Below, piece after piece: positions 39,001 to 48,910 of a stretch of DNA of 64,000 bases. The stretch lies in assembly GCA_004297765.1 (NCBI GenBank), contig SCTZ01000200.1:1-64000 (forward strand). Direction: 5' to 3'. The DNA comes from Chloroflexota bacterium. Its GTDB lineage: Bacteria; Chloroflexota; Dehalococcoidia; FW602-bin16. The notes under the pieces are model-generated. The model was not told the origin of the DNA, made no database searches, and was given only the letters and a program-made list of their open reading frames with translations. Positions within the stretch are counted from its first letter, which is position 1. Every line of letters starts with the position of its first letter. Made by a program: the position numbers and the translations under genes.

Positions 39001-40514
39001 CGCCCAGCATTCAGAAGCGCGCTCTGTCCGCGATAGGGTACTCGTTTGTCGAGACGGGCACCACCAGTGTGGTAGGCTTTGCGCGCGCGATCTTACTGGC
39101 CCGGCTCCTCAGTCCGGATGACTTTGGCATCATTACGTTTGCGTTGTTCTTCGCCAACCTGATAGGAACGCTGACACCGTTCAGCTTGGACCAGGCCTTT
39201 ATTCAAGGCGATGTGGATGACGAAGAGAAAACGGCATCCACGGTCCTTGCGGTCGACGTGGTCTTGGCCGGTTGTCGCTTTGGGCTGATCCTTCTGCTGA
39301 GTCCACTCTTCGACCGTCTCTTTCCCAGCTATCCACTCCTACCCGTGATCATGCCGGTCCTTTTTGCCGCGTACATTCTTGGTGCCGCGTGCAATACTCC
39401 ACTGGCACTCTTGAAACGGCGCATAGTCTATCGGCGCATCGCCGCCATGAATATCGCCATCTCGATCAGTTTGACCGTCGTCACAGTACTGATGGCCTCG
39501 GCAGGTTTCGGACTGTGGAGTCTGGTAGCCGAGCAAGTATTGGGACGAGTAATGATGTTTGTGGCGTTGTTTCTGATCAGACCGCCATGGCGCTTACGGT
39601 GGGGTTTGGACCGCAGTCTGGTTCGCCGTTTCAGAGGATTCAGCTTAGCCGTTTCGGCCACGGATTTGCTGAGCTTTCTCATCGATCGCTTCGACGATTT
39701 CTGGACCGGCGCGTTCCTGGGCAAGCAGTCCCTCGGCTTCTACTCCAAGGCTTACGAATTCGCGGGCTACCCCAGGCGTGCGCTGTCCGATCCGATTGGC
39801 AGTGTCTCGTTTCCGCTCTTTTCGCGTTTGCAGCACAGCCGCGCCGAGTTGTCTCAAGGCTTTACGCGAACCCTGGGGTTTCTGGTTCGAGCCGGCTTCC
39901 TGGTGGCTATCCTGCTGTTTCTGCTCGCACCGCAATTCATTGAGCTCCTGCTTGGTTCCAAGTGGCTGTCTATGGTTGCGGTATTCCAGTTGATGGTCAT
40001 CTATACTCTTGTCGATCCCCTCATGGGGACAGTAGGTGGGCTTTTCGTGGCAGTGGGTAAGCCCGCTGTTCTAACGAAAGTCCGATTGCTACAGATGCTA
40101 ACGTTCGTGCCCGCGGTGGTGGTTCTAGGTAGCCGCCTGGACATCGAAGGTGTAGCCATGGCAGCGGACCTTATGGCTATTGTGGGTTTTGTTGTCCTGC
40201 TGTGGCAGGTCAGAGGACACGTGGACTTTTCGCTCCGTCGGATGTTCCTGACACCGATCCTGGCGGCCGTTGTCGCTGGACTGGTTGTGTATGAGATAGG
40301 CATAGCGGTTCCATTGGCTGATAGCATCCCACTGCAACTGGCCGTCAAGTCTGCCGCTGCGGCCCTTGTCTATGGCATGATTCTCGTCGCTTTCGAGCGC
40401 ACGATGTACCGCGAGTACGCCGCCTATCTCAAGACAGTGGTAGGTGAAAGGGCTCCTTTCCTCAAGTCGAGGAGAAGCAGGAGTTCGGCTGAGCTACCCC
40501 ATGTCGCAGATTGA
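38997..40514 (+). CDS. Oligosaccharide flippase (Wzx/MOP superfamily)
   Basis: GTTSVVGFARAILLARLLSPDDFGIITFALFFANL, many TM segments, LGKQSLGFYSKAYEFAGYPRRAL; ATGA overlap with preceding CDS. Confidence 0.92.
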   Translation: MTPSIQKRALSAIGYSFVETGTTSVVGFARAILLARLLSPDDFGIITFALFFANLIGTLTPFSLDQAFIQGDVDDEEKTASTVLAVDVVLAGCRFGLILLLSPLFDRLFPSYPLLPVIMPVLFAAYILGAACNTPLALLKRRIVYRRIAAMNIAISISLTVVTVLMASAGFGLWSLVAEQVLGRVMMFVALFLIRPPWRLRWGLDRSLVRRFRGFSLAVSATDLLSFLIDRFDDFWTGAFLGKQSLGFYSKAYEFAGYPRRALSDPIGSVSFPLFSRLQHSRAELSQGFTRTLGFLVRAGFLVAILLFLLAPQFIELLLGSKWLSMVAVFQLMVIYTLVDPLMGTVGGLFVAVGKPAVLTKVRLLQMLTFVPAVVVLGSRLDIEGVAMAADLMAIVGFVVLLWQVRGHVDFSLRRMFLTPILAAVVAGLVVYEIGIAVPLADSIPLQLAVKSAAAALVYGMILVAFERTMYREYAAYLKTVVGERAPFLKSRRSRSSAELPHVAD

Positions 40515-40529
40515 TCCGGAGTGTGTGCA

Positions 40530-42008
40530 GTGAAGCTCGGATTCTTCTTTCGGAACAAAGCCGTGTATTGGCTGGCCGCATTGGTTCGGACGCTGGAGAC
40601 GAACTACGATGTCAGTGCCAATAGCGGTGCGATAGCCAACGCATGGACGCTGGATGTGCTACGACAGGATTTCGCTGGCCGCTGTGATGGCTTCCACTAC
40701 CTGCTTGAGTTTCTGCAGCGGAATTGGAGCACGTTCGATATCAGTGCACCCAACTTAGAGCGTCTCGAAGCGATGTATGGCGGGCCAAACCTGTGGCTCG
40801 ACCTCATGTCGGATCGGTATCTTTCCTCACGTCCCTATCACGACGCGCTGCGTATGATAGTGGGTCACCTGACATTTTGGGAAAGATACTACGACACAAC
40901 AGGAGTCGAGGCCTTCCTGATGGAAGCCAATGACATGCTGTCGACCTTAACTGCGTATCGCGTCGCTATGCAGCGAGGAATCGACTGCCTGACCTGGGTC
41001 AGCCTCCCCACCAATCCTCAGCGAGTGGGGTTCGCGCACAACCTCTACTACAAGCCGGACAGTGTGACAAGATGCTTCCATCGTTTGCAGGAGAGCCAAC
41101 TTTCGATCGAGCAGCACCAGCGCGCGGACGAGCACGTGAATGCGTTTCGCGCTCAGGCAGCCCGACCGATTTGGAATGAGGAGCACCTGAGAGCACCGAA
41201 TCGGCCGACCGTTCGTGCCAGCAACCTACGCAGCTTCGCTTGCCGGCTGCCCGCATACTACTTGCGAAATGGTAAGCTGGACTATACGGATCAAGGTCCA
41301 TTTGCAGACGCCATCGATAGGCTCAAGTTCGTGCTGCGGGCCCGACGTCTGCACAGCAGCGATCTTTTTGATCGACCAAGCCGTGATGATCGTTTCGTCT
41401 ATTTCCCACTCCATTTTCAGCCCGAAGCAACGACGCTCGTCTGTGCCCCGTTCCACGTCGACCAACTCAACCTGATCGAGCAACTCGCGCGCTCCCTGCC
41501 CGTGAACATGCTGCTCTACGTCAAGGAGCACCCAGTTTCTCTCGGTAGGCGACCTATCTCTTACTATCAGCGCATCAAGAAGCTGTCCAACGTTCGGCTG
41601 ATCAACGCGTCCGTGGACAGCCACGAGCTCATCCGCCAGGCCGCAGCGACCATTACCATCACTGGAACCGCTGGCTGGGAAGCGCTACTGTACGAACGCC
41701 CGGTGATATACTTCGGGAACGCCTTCTGGGATATCTTTCCGCTGGCGAAGCGGGTGACCGACATCGCGCAGTTGCCCTATGTCTTTCGTGATTGGCTTCC
41801 CACCTATCAGCCTGACTACGAGTTGTTGTTGAAACTGGTGACTGCACTGTTCCAAGGGTCGTATCCTATTGAGGGAGGCTCACAGCCTGACGACCCCGAC
41901 ATGCCTGATGACGAAAGGATCGATGGCGTCGCCCGTGCAATCGCAGCGGAATTGAACCTCCAACCGAGAGGCAGGACTATAAGCGCCAGTGGCCTTCATA
42001 GCCATTAG
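40530..42008 (+). CDS. Capsule-polysaccharide-biosynthesis-like protein (putative surface glycan transferase)
   Basis: FVYFPLHFQPEATTLVCAPFHVDQLNLIEQLARSLPVNMLLYVKEHPVSLGRRP; ITITGTAGWEALLYERPVIYFGNAFWDIFP. Confidence 0.75.
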   Translation: MKLGFFFRNKAVYWLAALVRTLETNYDVSANSGAIANAWTLDVLRQDFAGRCDGFHYLLEFLQRNWSTFDISAPNLERLEAMYGGPNLWLDLMSDRYLSSRPYHDALRMIVGHLTFWERYYDTTGVEAFLMEANDMLSTLTAYRVAMQRGIDCLTWVSLPTNPQRVGFAHNLYYKPDSVTRCFHRLQESQLSIEQHQRADEHVNAFRAQAARPIWNEEHLRAPNRPTVRASNLRSFACRLPAYYLRNGKLDYTDQGPFADAIDRLKFVLRARRLHSSDLFDRPSRDDRFVYFPLHFQPEATTLVCAPFHVDQLNLIEQLARSLPVNMLLYVKEHPVSLGRRPISYYQRIKKLSNVRLINASVDSHELIRQAAATITITGTAGWEALLYERPVIYFGNAFWDIFPLAKRVTDIAQLPYVFRDWLPTYQPDYELLLKLVTALFQGSYPIEGGSQPDDPDMPDDERIDGVARAIAAELNLQPRGRTISASGLHSH

Positions 42009-42062
42009 ACTGCCAACGCAACAGCCAGAGAGACCAGCCAATCTACGTGCGGCAGATTAGGC

Positions 42063-43019
42063 ATGGGAAGTAGGAGGATCGTCAACGTGGACGAAGAACG
42101 GTTTCCGAATGCTGCACCGGAGTTCGGCTGCCCCATCTGCGGGCATTCGACCCCCGTGCCCGTTCTTGCCAAGAATGGTTATACAATCGCGTGCTGCGCG
42201 GCTTGCAGTGTTTTGCACGTGAGCCCGATTCCGTCCAATGAGATGTTACAGGCTCACTATCAGGACCCCAGCTACTTCAGCGGTCCGGAGGAGCAAGGTT
42301 ATCAGAGCTACTCCGCTATGCGAAAGGCTCTGATACCCCACTTCAAACGCCGTCTGGCCGTGGTCCGCAGTCAGGTTCCCACAGGAGGACGCCTGTTAGA
42401 CTTTGGCTGTGCGGCCGGGTACTTCCTCGATGTTGCGCGGTCTGAAGGCTGGCAGATCGCTGGAGTTGAGCTGTCCCAGGAGATGGCTCGACGAGCATCT
42501 GACATGCTGAGCATTCCTATCGCTTCATCTTTGGACTCTCTGCCTGACGGGGATTTCGATGCGATCTGCTTATGGGAGGTGATCGAGCACCTACCCCGTC
42601 CCATCGCTGAGTTGCGCCTCCTCCGCGATCGCTTGCGTCCCGGCGGATTGCTTATGCTATCGACTCCCAATACGGGACATTGGCAGGCGAAGCGCCAACC
42701 GGATGGATGGATTGGTTATCGTCCTCCCTCCCACCTCGTCTTCTTCGACGAGCGAACGTTGGCAGATGCCCTCGCTCGGGCCGGATTCGACCGTGTGACA
42801 ATCACTCGGGTTTCCCCTTTGCCACCATTGCCCAACTGGTTGCGCGATCTGACTGCCCCATTGCAGCGCGGCCTCAGCACAGGGCAGGCCAGAGCGTGGC
42901 CGGTGGCACTGATGGCATGGCGTGCCACCCGCCTTCTGGGCTGGGGATGGCAAATGCTACGGCATCCCGGTGACGATATCTTCGCAACCCTTGAAGCCGT
43001 CGCTTTTCGATCGGCATGA
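42063..43019 (+). CDS. Class I SAM methyltransferase with N-terminal zinc-ribbon-like motif
   Basis: FGCPICGHSTPVPVLAKNGYTIACCAAC; GGRLLDFGCAAGYFLDVARSEGW, LWEVIEHLPRPIAEL. Confidence 0.9.
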   Translation: MGSRRIVNVDEERFPNAAPEFGCPICGHSTPVPVLAKNGYTIACCAACSVLHVSPIPSNEMLQAHYQDPSYFSGPEEQGYQSYSAMRKALIPHFKRRLAVVRSQVPTGGRLLDFGCAAGYFLDVARSEGWQIAGVELSQEMARRASDMLSIPIASSLDSLPDGDFDAICLWEVIEHLPRPIAELRLLRDRLRPGGLLMLSTPNTGHWQAKRQPDGWIGYRPPSHLVFFDERTLADALARAGFDRVTITRVSPLPPLPNWLRDLTAPLQRGLSTGQARAWPVALMAWRATRLLGWGWQMLRHPGDDIFATLEAVAFRSA

Positions 43020-43040
43020 TTCGAAACTGGTGAGTGAAAC

Positions 43041-43844
43041 GTGGATCTTAGCATCATCGTAGTCTCATGGAACGTCGCTCCGCTGCTAGCCAATTGCCTG
43101 CGCTCTATCGCCGCTGGCGCGCAGGGGCTGGAGTACGAAGTTATCGTCATCGACAATGCTTCGACTGATGGCACCGCGGAGATGGTTCAGCGGGAGTTCC
43201 CCGAAGCACGGCTGACCCGCAACACGGAGAACATTGGCTTCGCGCGGGCCAACAACCAGGGAATCCGCGTCAGTCAGGGACGTTACGTTCTCCTGCTAAA
43301 CTGCGACACGATCGTCCCCCTGCACGGGCTGTCCGAACTTGTCCGGTTTATGAACGAGCATCCAGATGCAGGAGCTTGCGGGCCACGTCTTGTGCGTTCG
43401 GATGGCACCCCCCAGCCCTATTGTTTTGGCGGAGATCCGACCCTGCGCTACCTCGTGGCACGCGGATTGAACCAGATCCTGTTCCATCGCTACCTGCACG
43501 ACTGGGGCACGGACAGGATACAGAGGGTGGACTGGGTTTCCGGAGCCTGCCTGTTGCTTCGTCAGGAAGCGCTCAGCCTGACCGGCGCGCTGGACGAGAA
43601 CATCTTCATGTATTTCGAGGACAACGACCTCTGTCTGCGCTTGCGCAAGCAGAGATGGGGGGTCTATCTCTGTCCTCAGGTGTCTGTGACACACTTGGGT
43701 GGACAGAGCCTGGGGCAGAACCCGTGGGCGCGCGAGGAATACTATCGCAGTCTCGACTACTTCTTTGCCAAGCACTACGCGGTCACCTCTCGCACGCTGA
43801 TGCGCCCCGCGCTCAAGGTGTATAGGCTGCTGGTTGGCCGTTAA
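43041..43844 (+). CDS. Glycosyltransferase family 2 (rhamnosyltransferase-like)
   Basis: LSIIVVSWNVAPLLANCLRSI, VIVIDNASTDGTAEMV, GFARANNQGIR, DWVSGACLLLRQEAL, FMYFEDNDLCLRLRKQRW. Confidence 0.93.
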   Translation: MDLSIIVVSWNVAPLLANCLRSIAAGAQGLEYEVIVIDNASTDGTAEMVQREFPEARLTRNTENIGFARANNQGIRVSQGRYVLLLNCDTIVPLHGLSELVRFMNEHPDAGACGPRLVRSDGTPQPYCFGGDPTLRYLVARGLNQILFHRYLHDWGTDRIQRVDWVSGACLLLRQEALSLTGALDENIFMYFEDNDLCLRLRKQRWGVYLCPQVSVTHLGGQSLGQNPWAREEYYRSLDYFFAKHYAVTSRTLMRPALKVYRLLVGR

Positions 43845-43976
43845 CTAGCCATCTGTTCCACACCCGTGTACAATGCAATATAGATCACCCATTAGAGGTG
43901 CCTCTCATCTGGGCCCGACCGGCGTGATCTGGTATCCCTCGGTAATTGCGACCTGCTTTAGCCATGGGAGGCGATT

Positions 43977-44702
43977 GTGACGCTGCAGCAGAAAGTCATC
44001 GTCATCATGCCCACCTATAACGAAGCGAAAAACCTACCCTTGATGATCGAGGAGTTGTTGGCGCTGCCGCTCGAAGGGTACGAGCTGTCTGTCCTTGTCG
44101 TGGATGACAACTCGCCGGATGGCACCGGTCAGATCGCGGACGAGATCGCTCGGAACCGATCGGGGCGGGTACAGGTCATGCACCGCGCCGGCAAACAAGG
44201 TCTGGGCACGGCCTACGTAGCGGGTTACAAGCGGGCTCTGGCGCTGGACGCCGATATCGTGGTCCAGATGGACGCTGATTTCTCTCACTCCCCCTCGTAC
44301 GTGCCCGGCCTGATTAAATTGCTCTCGACACACGACGTGGCCGTTGGCTCTCGCTACGTGTCCGGCGGCGGTCTCGACGAACGCTGGGGGCTCTCTCGAC
44401 GCGTGCTCAGCAAGGGCGGGAACATGTACGCCCGCTTCATCACCGGGCTCGGACCACGCGACGTCACGGCGGGTTTCAAGGCCTTCCGCCGGACCTCGCT
44501 GGCTGCGCTCGACCTCGATCGCCTCAAGAGCGACGGCTATGCATTCCAGATCGAGGTCGCCTACGCCTGTCACAAGAAAGGCTTGCGCATCGCGGAGTTA
44601 CCGATCACTTTCATGGATCGCACCTATGGCACGTCCAAGATGTCCCCGGCCATCGTGCTAGAAGCGATGTGGCGGACCTGGCAAATCAAGTGGCGGTACT
44701 GA
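43977..44702 (+). CDS. Polyprenol monophosphomannose synthase-like glycosyltransferase (GT2)
   Basis: VIVIMPTYNEAKNLPLMIEELL, VVDDNSPDGTGQIADEIA, GLGTAYVAGYKRALALDADIVVQMDADFSHSP, RTYGTSKMS. Confidence 0.93.
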   Translation: MTLQQKVIVIMPTYNEAKNLPLMIEELLALPLEGYELSVLVVDDNSPDGTGQIADEIARNRSGRVQVMHRAGKQGLGTAYVAGYKRALALDADIVVQMDADFSHSPSYVPGLIKLLSTHDVAVGSRYVSGGGLDERWGLSRRVLSKGGNMYARFITGLGPRDVTAGFKAFRRTSLAALDLDRLKSDGYAFQIEVAYACHKKGLRIAELPITFMDRTYGTSKMSPAIVLEAMWRTWQIKWRY

Positions 44703-47700
44703 GTCTCTCCCGCCCTATCCTTTCCAGACTCGCGCAGCACGGTGACGCGCGAGCCGTGGCATGCCTGTTGTTACTTCCCCTGGTCTTCCTGTGGGCCTCA
44801 TTGTTTGGGGGCAAGGTCCTCCTACCCATCGATAACCTGTACTCCGCGCCTCCCTGGACCGCCGGAGCGGAGGCGATGGGAGTGGGGACTCCGCATAACC
44901 ATCTTATCGGCGACATGATCTTTCAGAATTTTGGCTGGAAGAGCTTCGCGCGCGATTCGTTCGCACGTGGCGACGTCCCGTTGTGGAACCCCAACATCTT
45001 TGGCGGCATGCCGTTTCTGGCTGGCGGGCAGTCCGGCTCGATCTATCCTCCTGGCGTGGTGTTCTACATACTGCCGGTAGAGCAGGCCTACGGCTGGTTT
45101 ACGGCCCTCCATCTCTTCCTGGCCGGTCTTTTCACTTACTTCTTGCTGCGCGTCATCGGCAGCAGACCGCTGGGAGCCCTCATCGCGGGGATCACTTTCG
45201 CCTATAGTGGCTTCCTGGTGGTCAGCTTCCTGTGGCCCATGATACTCAGCGCCGCCGTCTGGCTGCCCCTCTTTCTCGCGCTGATCGAGCTCACCGCTCG
45301 ACGCGCCGAAGGGGCTGGTCGAGGCTGGCTGAGCCCATGGCTTCTCGTACCGGCGGGCGGGCTGACCGTCGGTCTACAACTCCTGGCCGGTCATCTGGAG
45401 ATCAGCTTCTACTTCCTGTTCAGCGCGATGATCTTCGCCGTATGCCGCCTGGCGCTGCTTCTCTGGCGCACAAAACGCCCGCTCCAGGTCATACCAGTGG
45501 GATCGCTCTTGCTCGCGATGGTCGTCCTGGGAGCCGGAATTGCGCTGGTCCAGTTGTGGCCGTTCTACGATCTGATCAAGGAGAACTTCCGGTCGGGGCT
45601 GGTCAGCTATCAAGACGTGGTCGGCTGGGCTCTGCCGAAGTCACGGCTCATCACCTTCCTGGTGCCCGACTTTTTCGGCAACCCTGCGGTTCACGACTAT
45701 CTGAGCCTGGTGGACGGGACGATCAAGTCGATCGCCGTCACTACGCCCAACGGCAGTCAGCAGGCCTTCATCGAAGTGAACCCAGCCCGCTTCAAGAACT
45801 ACGTGGAGGGGGCCAGCTACGTGGGCGTGCTACCGCTCCTCCTGGCCGTGCTCGCCCTTTGGCGACGTAAGCCTCAGGCGTGGATCTTCGCTGGCTACGC
45901 GGCTCTCTGTCTACTGCTCGCCTTCGGAGCGCCGATCTACCGACTGTTCTGGGTCTTGCCAGGTATCGACCAACTGCACTCGACATTCCGCTGGATCTAT
46001 CCCTATACTTTGTGCGTGGCCGTGCTGGCCGGCCTGGGGGCGGACGCGCTCGCCCGCGGTCTCGTGCCCCGCCGTGTCGCCACGGCGCTGGGAAGCCTGA
46101 CCCTGGGCGCTGGCGCAATTCTTATGCTGGGGCTCGCGGGGAGTCGGGTGCTCTTCGAGCCCACGCTCTATTTAATCGACACGTTCTTCGCTCAGTTTCG
46201 GTCATTCGCCATGGCTTTCGGGGACGCCACGCTCTTCTACTCCTTCGAGACACGCAACCTGGCCGTCTTCGGAGCCATGCTGGCCCTGTCCGGCTTGCTC
46301 ATCGTGGTCAGGCGCCCTATCCGTTGGTATGGCCTGCTAGCCGGCCTTGTGGTCGTTGATCTGTTCCTGTTCGGATTTGTGTTCAACTCCTCCGTCGATG
46401 AGAAGCTGCTGGGCTACGTTCCGGGCAGCGTAGCCTTCTTGCGCTCAGACCCGGAGCCCTATCGCGTGGTGAGCTTCGACCAGGGAGGGGCTCTTCAACC
46501 CAACACGGCCATGCTGGCCGGCATCCAGGACGTGCGCGGCTACGACACCGTGATTCCCAGACAGTACGTCGAGTACTGGTCACTGCTCGAGAAGCCCAGC
46601 GGGCTGCTCTATAGCCAGATCGATAGGCTCATGGACCCACGCTCCCTTCAATCGCCTTTGCTCGACCTCTTGAACGTCAAGTATGTGCTAACTACAGCGA
46701 GCATCGGTCTTCCCAACCTGGAGGAGGTCTACCGCGGCGAGATCAGCATTTATCGCAATACCCGCGTTCTGCCGCGCGCCTTTATGATAGACGATCCCGC
46801 CGGGGTCACGGTCGCACGGGACAAGGAGCAAGCCTTGGGACTCCTGTCAAAGCCAAGCTTCGATCCGCGCCGATCTCTCATCCTGGAAGGGGACGTTCCC
46901 TTCCGTTCCTGGGAGAAGCAGTTGGGACAACCTGCTCCAACCGTGGATCTGGAGTACCAGGGATCGAATCGCGTCATACTGCATACGTCGGCAGCGTCTG
47001 ACGGGTACCTGGTGCTGAGCGACAGTTACTTCCCGGGCTGGAGAGCGTTGTTGGATGGGGCCGAGGCGCCGGTGCTGCGGGCGAACCGCATTTTCCGGGG
47101 CGTGTTCGTGCCGGCTGGCGACCACGAGGTACAGCTGCGCTACGATCCACTCAGCTTCCGGGTGGGCTCATACATCTCGCTCCTCTTCGCACTGGCGGCC
47201 GGTCTGTCGCTGGCCGTTGGGCTCCGCAAAGTTCTTCCGTGGGGCCGAGGAGAGACATCCACGATCCAGCGGATCATGAAGAACAGCCTGATGCCCATGG
47301 CGGCGCAACTACTAAACAAGGCCATGGATTTCGGCTTCGCCGTGTATATGGCCTGGCTGCTCGGGCCGGAAGGTGTGGGCAAGTATACCCTGGCCGTCGT
47401 CCTGATTGGGTACTTCTATATCTTCACCGACTTCGGGCTGGGGACCTTGCTCACCAGGGAGGTTGCCAAGGATCGTGCGGTGGCCCGCGGTCTCCTCGGC
47501 CACACCCTCGCCCTCCGGCTGTGGTTGGTGATCGCCTGCACGCCGATCTTACTGGCCGTCGTGGGCGTCTACCGTTGGCAGCTTGGCATGACGAATGATA
47601 CGGCCCTAGCCGTGCTGCTTCTAGCGGCGTCGATGTTGCCCAGCGGCGCCAATAGTGCCCTGAGCGCCGCGTTCAACGGGTTTGAGAAGATGGAGTTCCC

Positions 47701-48736
47701 GGCCTTCGTCACCATCTTGACGAACGTGCTACGCGTGGGGTTAGGCGTGGCCGCTTTGGTGGCCGGTTATGGGATCGTTGGGCTAGCCGCGACCACTATT
47801 GTCGTGAACTTATCGACGACGATCACGCTCTACATTCTGGTTCGACGCGAGCTATTCACGCCGGGCTGGCGGCACAATCGCCGTGCCGAATGGTCGATGG
47901 TACGAACGGCCTTCCCGCTGATGATCAACAACTTCTTGAGCACCATCTTCTTCCGCATCGACGTCTTGCTTCTGAGTGTCCTTTCCGGGGCTGGCGCCAA
48001 CGTGGCCATCGGCTGGTACTCCACGGCCTATAAGTTCATCGATGGGCTCAACTTCATTCCATCACTGTTCACGCTGGCTCTCTTCCCAGTGATGTCGCGC
48101 TATGCGGACTCGGCCCCGGATTCGCTACTCCGCACCTACCGAGTCGCTCTCAAAGTGCTCCTGATTATCGGTCTGCCGATAACCATCGGCACGACAGTCA
48201 CCGCGGACAAGATCATCCTGTTAGTGTTCGGTCAGGAGTATGCGCCATCCGCGCTTGCATTGCAGGTGCTGATCTGGTTCCTGCCGTTCAGCTTTGTCAA
48301 TAGTGTGACACAGTACGTCCTTATCGCAGTCAACCGGCAGCGCTTTCTGACGGGGGCTTTCGTGATCGGGGCCGCGTTCAACATCCTCGCAAACGCCATC
48401 GCCATTCCGCTGTTCGGCTATCTCGGTGCCGCGGTCGTCACGATCCTGTCTGAGATCGTGCTCATGGTCCCCTTCATGTACGCCGTGCACAAGCACGTGG
48501 GCGTCATCTCGCTGCCATCCCTCGCCGCCCGGCCAATCATCGCGGCGGCCGTCATGGGTGCGGCGGTCTGGTGGCTGCGTGCTGAGAGTCTCCCCATTCT
48601 TCTGCTCGCATCGGCTGTGGTCTACACGGCGGCCTTGCTTGCTGTTGGAATCCTGCGGGATGATGACATGGCCCTACTGGCCGAGCTCATGCCTCGCCGA
48701 TGGAGGGTCCGCAGGCCAATCCCTCTCTCTGAATAG
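44690..48736 (+). CDS. Fusion protein: N-terminal YfhO-like membrane domain plus C-terminal polysaccharide flippase (MOP superfamily)
   Basis: YfhO-like: NLYSAPPWTAG...PLWNPNIFGGMPFLAGGQSGSIYPPG...LLDLLNVKYVLTT...SDSYFPGWRALLDG; flippase: LLNKAMDFGFAVYMAWLLGPEGVGKYTLAVVLIGYFYIFTDFGLGTLLTREVAKD; one uninterrupted ORF. Confidence 0.9.
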   Translation: MAVLSLSRPILSRLAQHGDARAVACLLLLPLVFLWASLFGGKVLLPIDNLYSAPPWTAGAEAMGVGTPHNHLIGDMIFQNFGWKSFARDSFARGDVPLWNPNIFGGMPFLAGGQSGSIYPPGVVFYILPVEQAYGWFTALHLFLAGLFTYFLLRVIGSRPLGALIAGITFAYSGFLVVSFLWPMILSAAVWLPLFLALIELTARRAEGAGRGWLSPWLLVPAGGLTVGLQLLAGHLEISFYFLFSAMIFAVCRLALLLWRTKRPLQVIPVGSLLLAMVVLGAGIALVQLWPFYDLIKENFRSGLVSYQDVVGWALPKSRLITFLVPDFFGNPAVHDYLSLVDGTIKSIAVTTPNGSQQAFIEVNPARFKNYVEGASYVGVLPLLLAVLALWRRKPQAWIFAGYAALCLLLAFGAPIYRLFWVLPGIDQLHSTFRWIYPYTLCVAVLAGLGADALARGLVPRRVATALGSLTLGAGAILMLGLAGSRVLFEPTLYLIDTFFAQFRSFAMAFGDATLFYSFETRNLAVFGAMLALSGLLIVVRRPIRWYGLLAGLVVVDLFLFGFVFNSSVDEKLLGYVPGSVAFLRSDPEPYRVVSFDQGGALQPNTAMLAGIQDVRGYDTVIPRQYVEYWSLLEKPSGLLYSQIDRLMDPRSLQSPLLDLLNVKYVLTTASIGLPNLEEVYRGEISIYRNTRVLPRAFMIDDPAGVTVARDKEQALGLLSKPSFDPRRSLILEGDVPFRSWEKQLGQPAPTVDLEYQGSNRVILHTSAASDGYLVLSDSYFPGWRALLDGAEAPVLRANRIFRGVFVPAGDHEVQLRYDPLSFRVGSYISLLFALAAGLSLAVGLRKVLPWGRGETSTIQRIMKNSLMPMAAQLLNKAMDFGFAVYMAWLLGPEGVGKYTLAVVLIGYFYIFTDFGLGTLLTREVAKDRAVARGLLGHTLALRLWLVIACTPILLAVVGVYRWQLGMTNDTALAVLLLAASMLPSGANSALSAAFNGFEKMEFPAFVTILTNVLRVGLGVAALVAGYGIVGLAATTIVVNLSTTITLYILVRRELFTPGWRHNRRAEWSMVRTAFPLMINNFLSTIFFRIDVLLLSVLSGAGANVAIGWYSTAYKFIDGLNFIPSLFTLALFPVMSRYADSAPDSLLRTYRVALKVLLIIGLPITIGTTVTADKIILLVFGQEYAPSALALQVLIWFLPFSFVNSVTQYVLIAVNRQRFLTGAFVIGAAFNILANAIAIPLFGYLGAAVVTILSEIVLMVPFMYAVHKHVGVISLPSLAARPIIAAAVMGAAVWWLRAESLPILLLASAVVYTAALLAVGILRDDDMALLAELMPRRWRVRRPIPLSE

Positions 48737-48910
48737 TCACCTCCCTCCCCCCACGAGTAGTACGGTTGCCCCATGACTCAATACCCATTGTGATCCCACC
48801 AACTTGACGATAGGATTGGAGAGACAAGCTATCATCTGAGCGCCGTCTGCGGCGAAAGCAAATGCGCGCGGGGCAGGGGCACCCACAAAGGCCACTGATC
48901 GGGGAATCCT

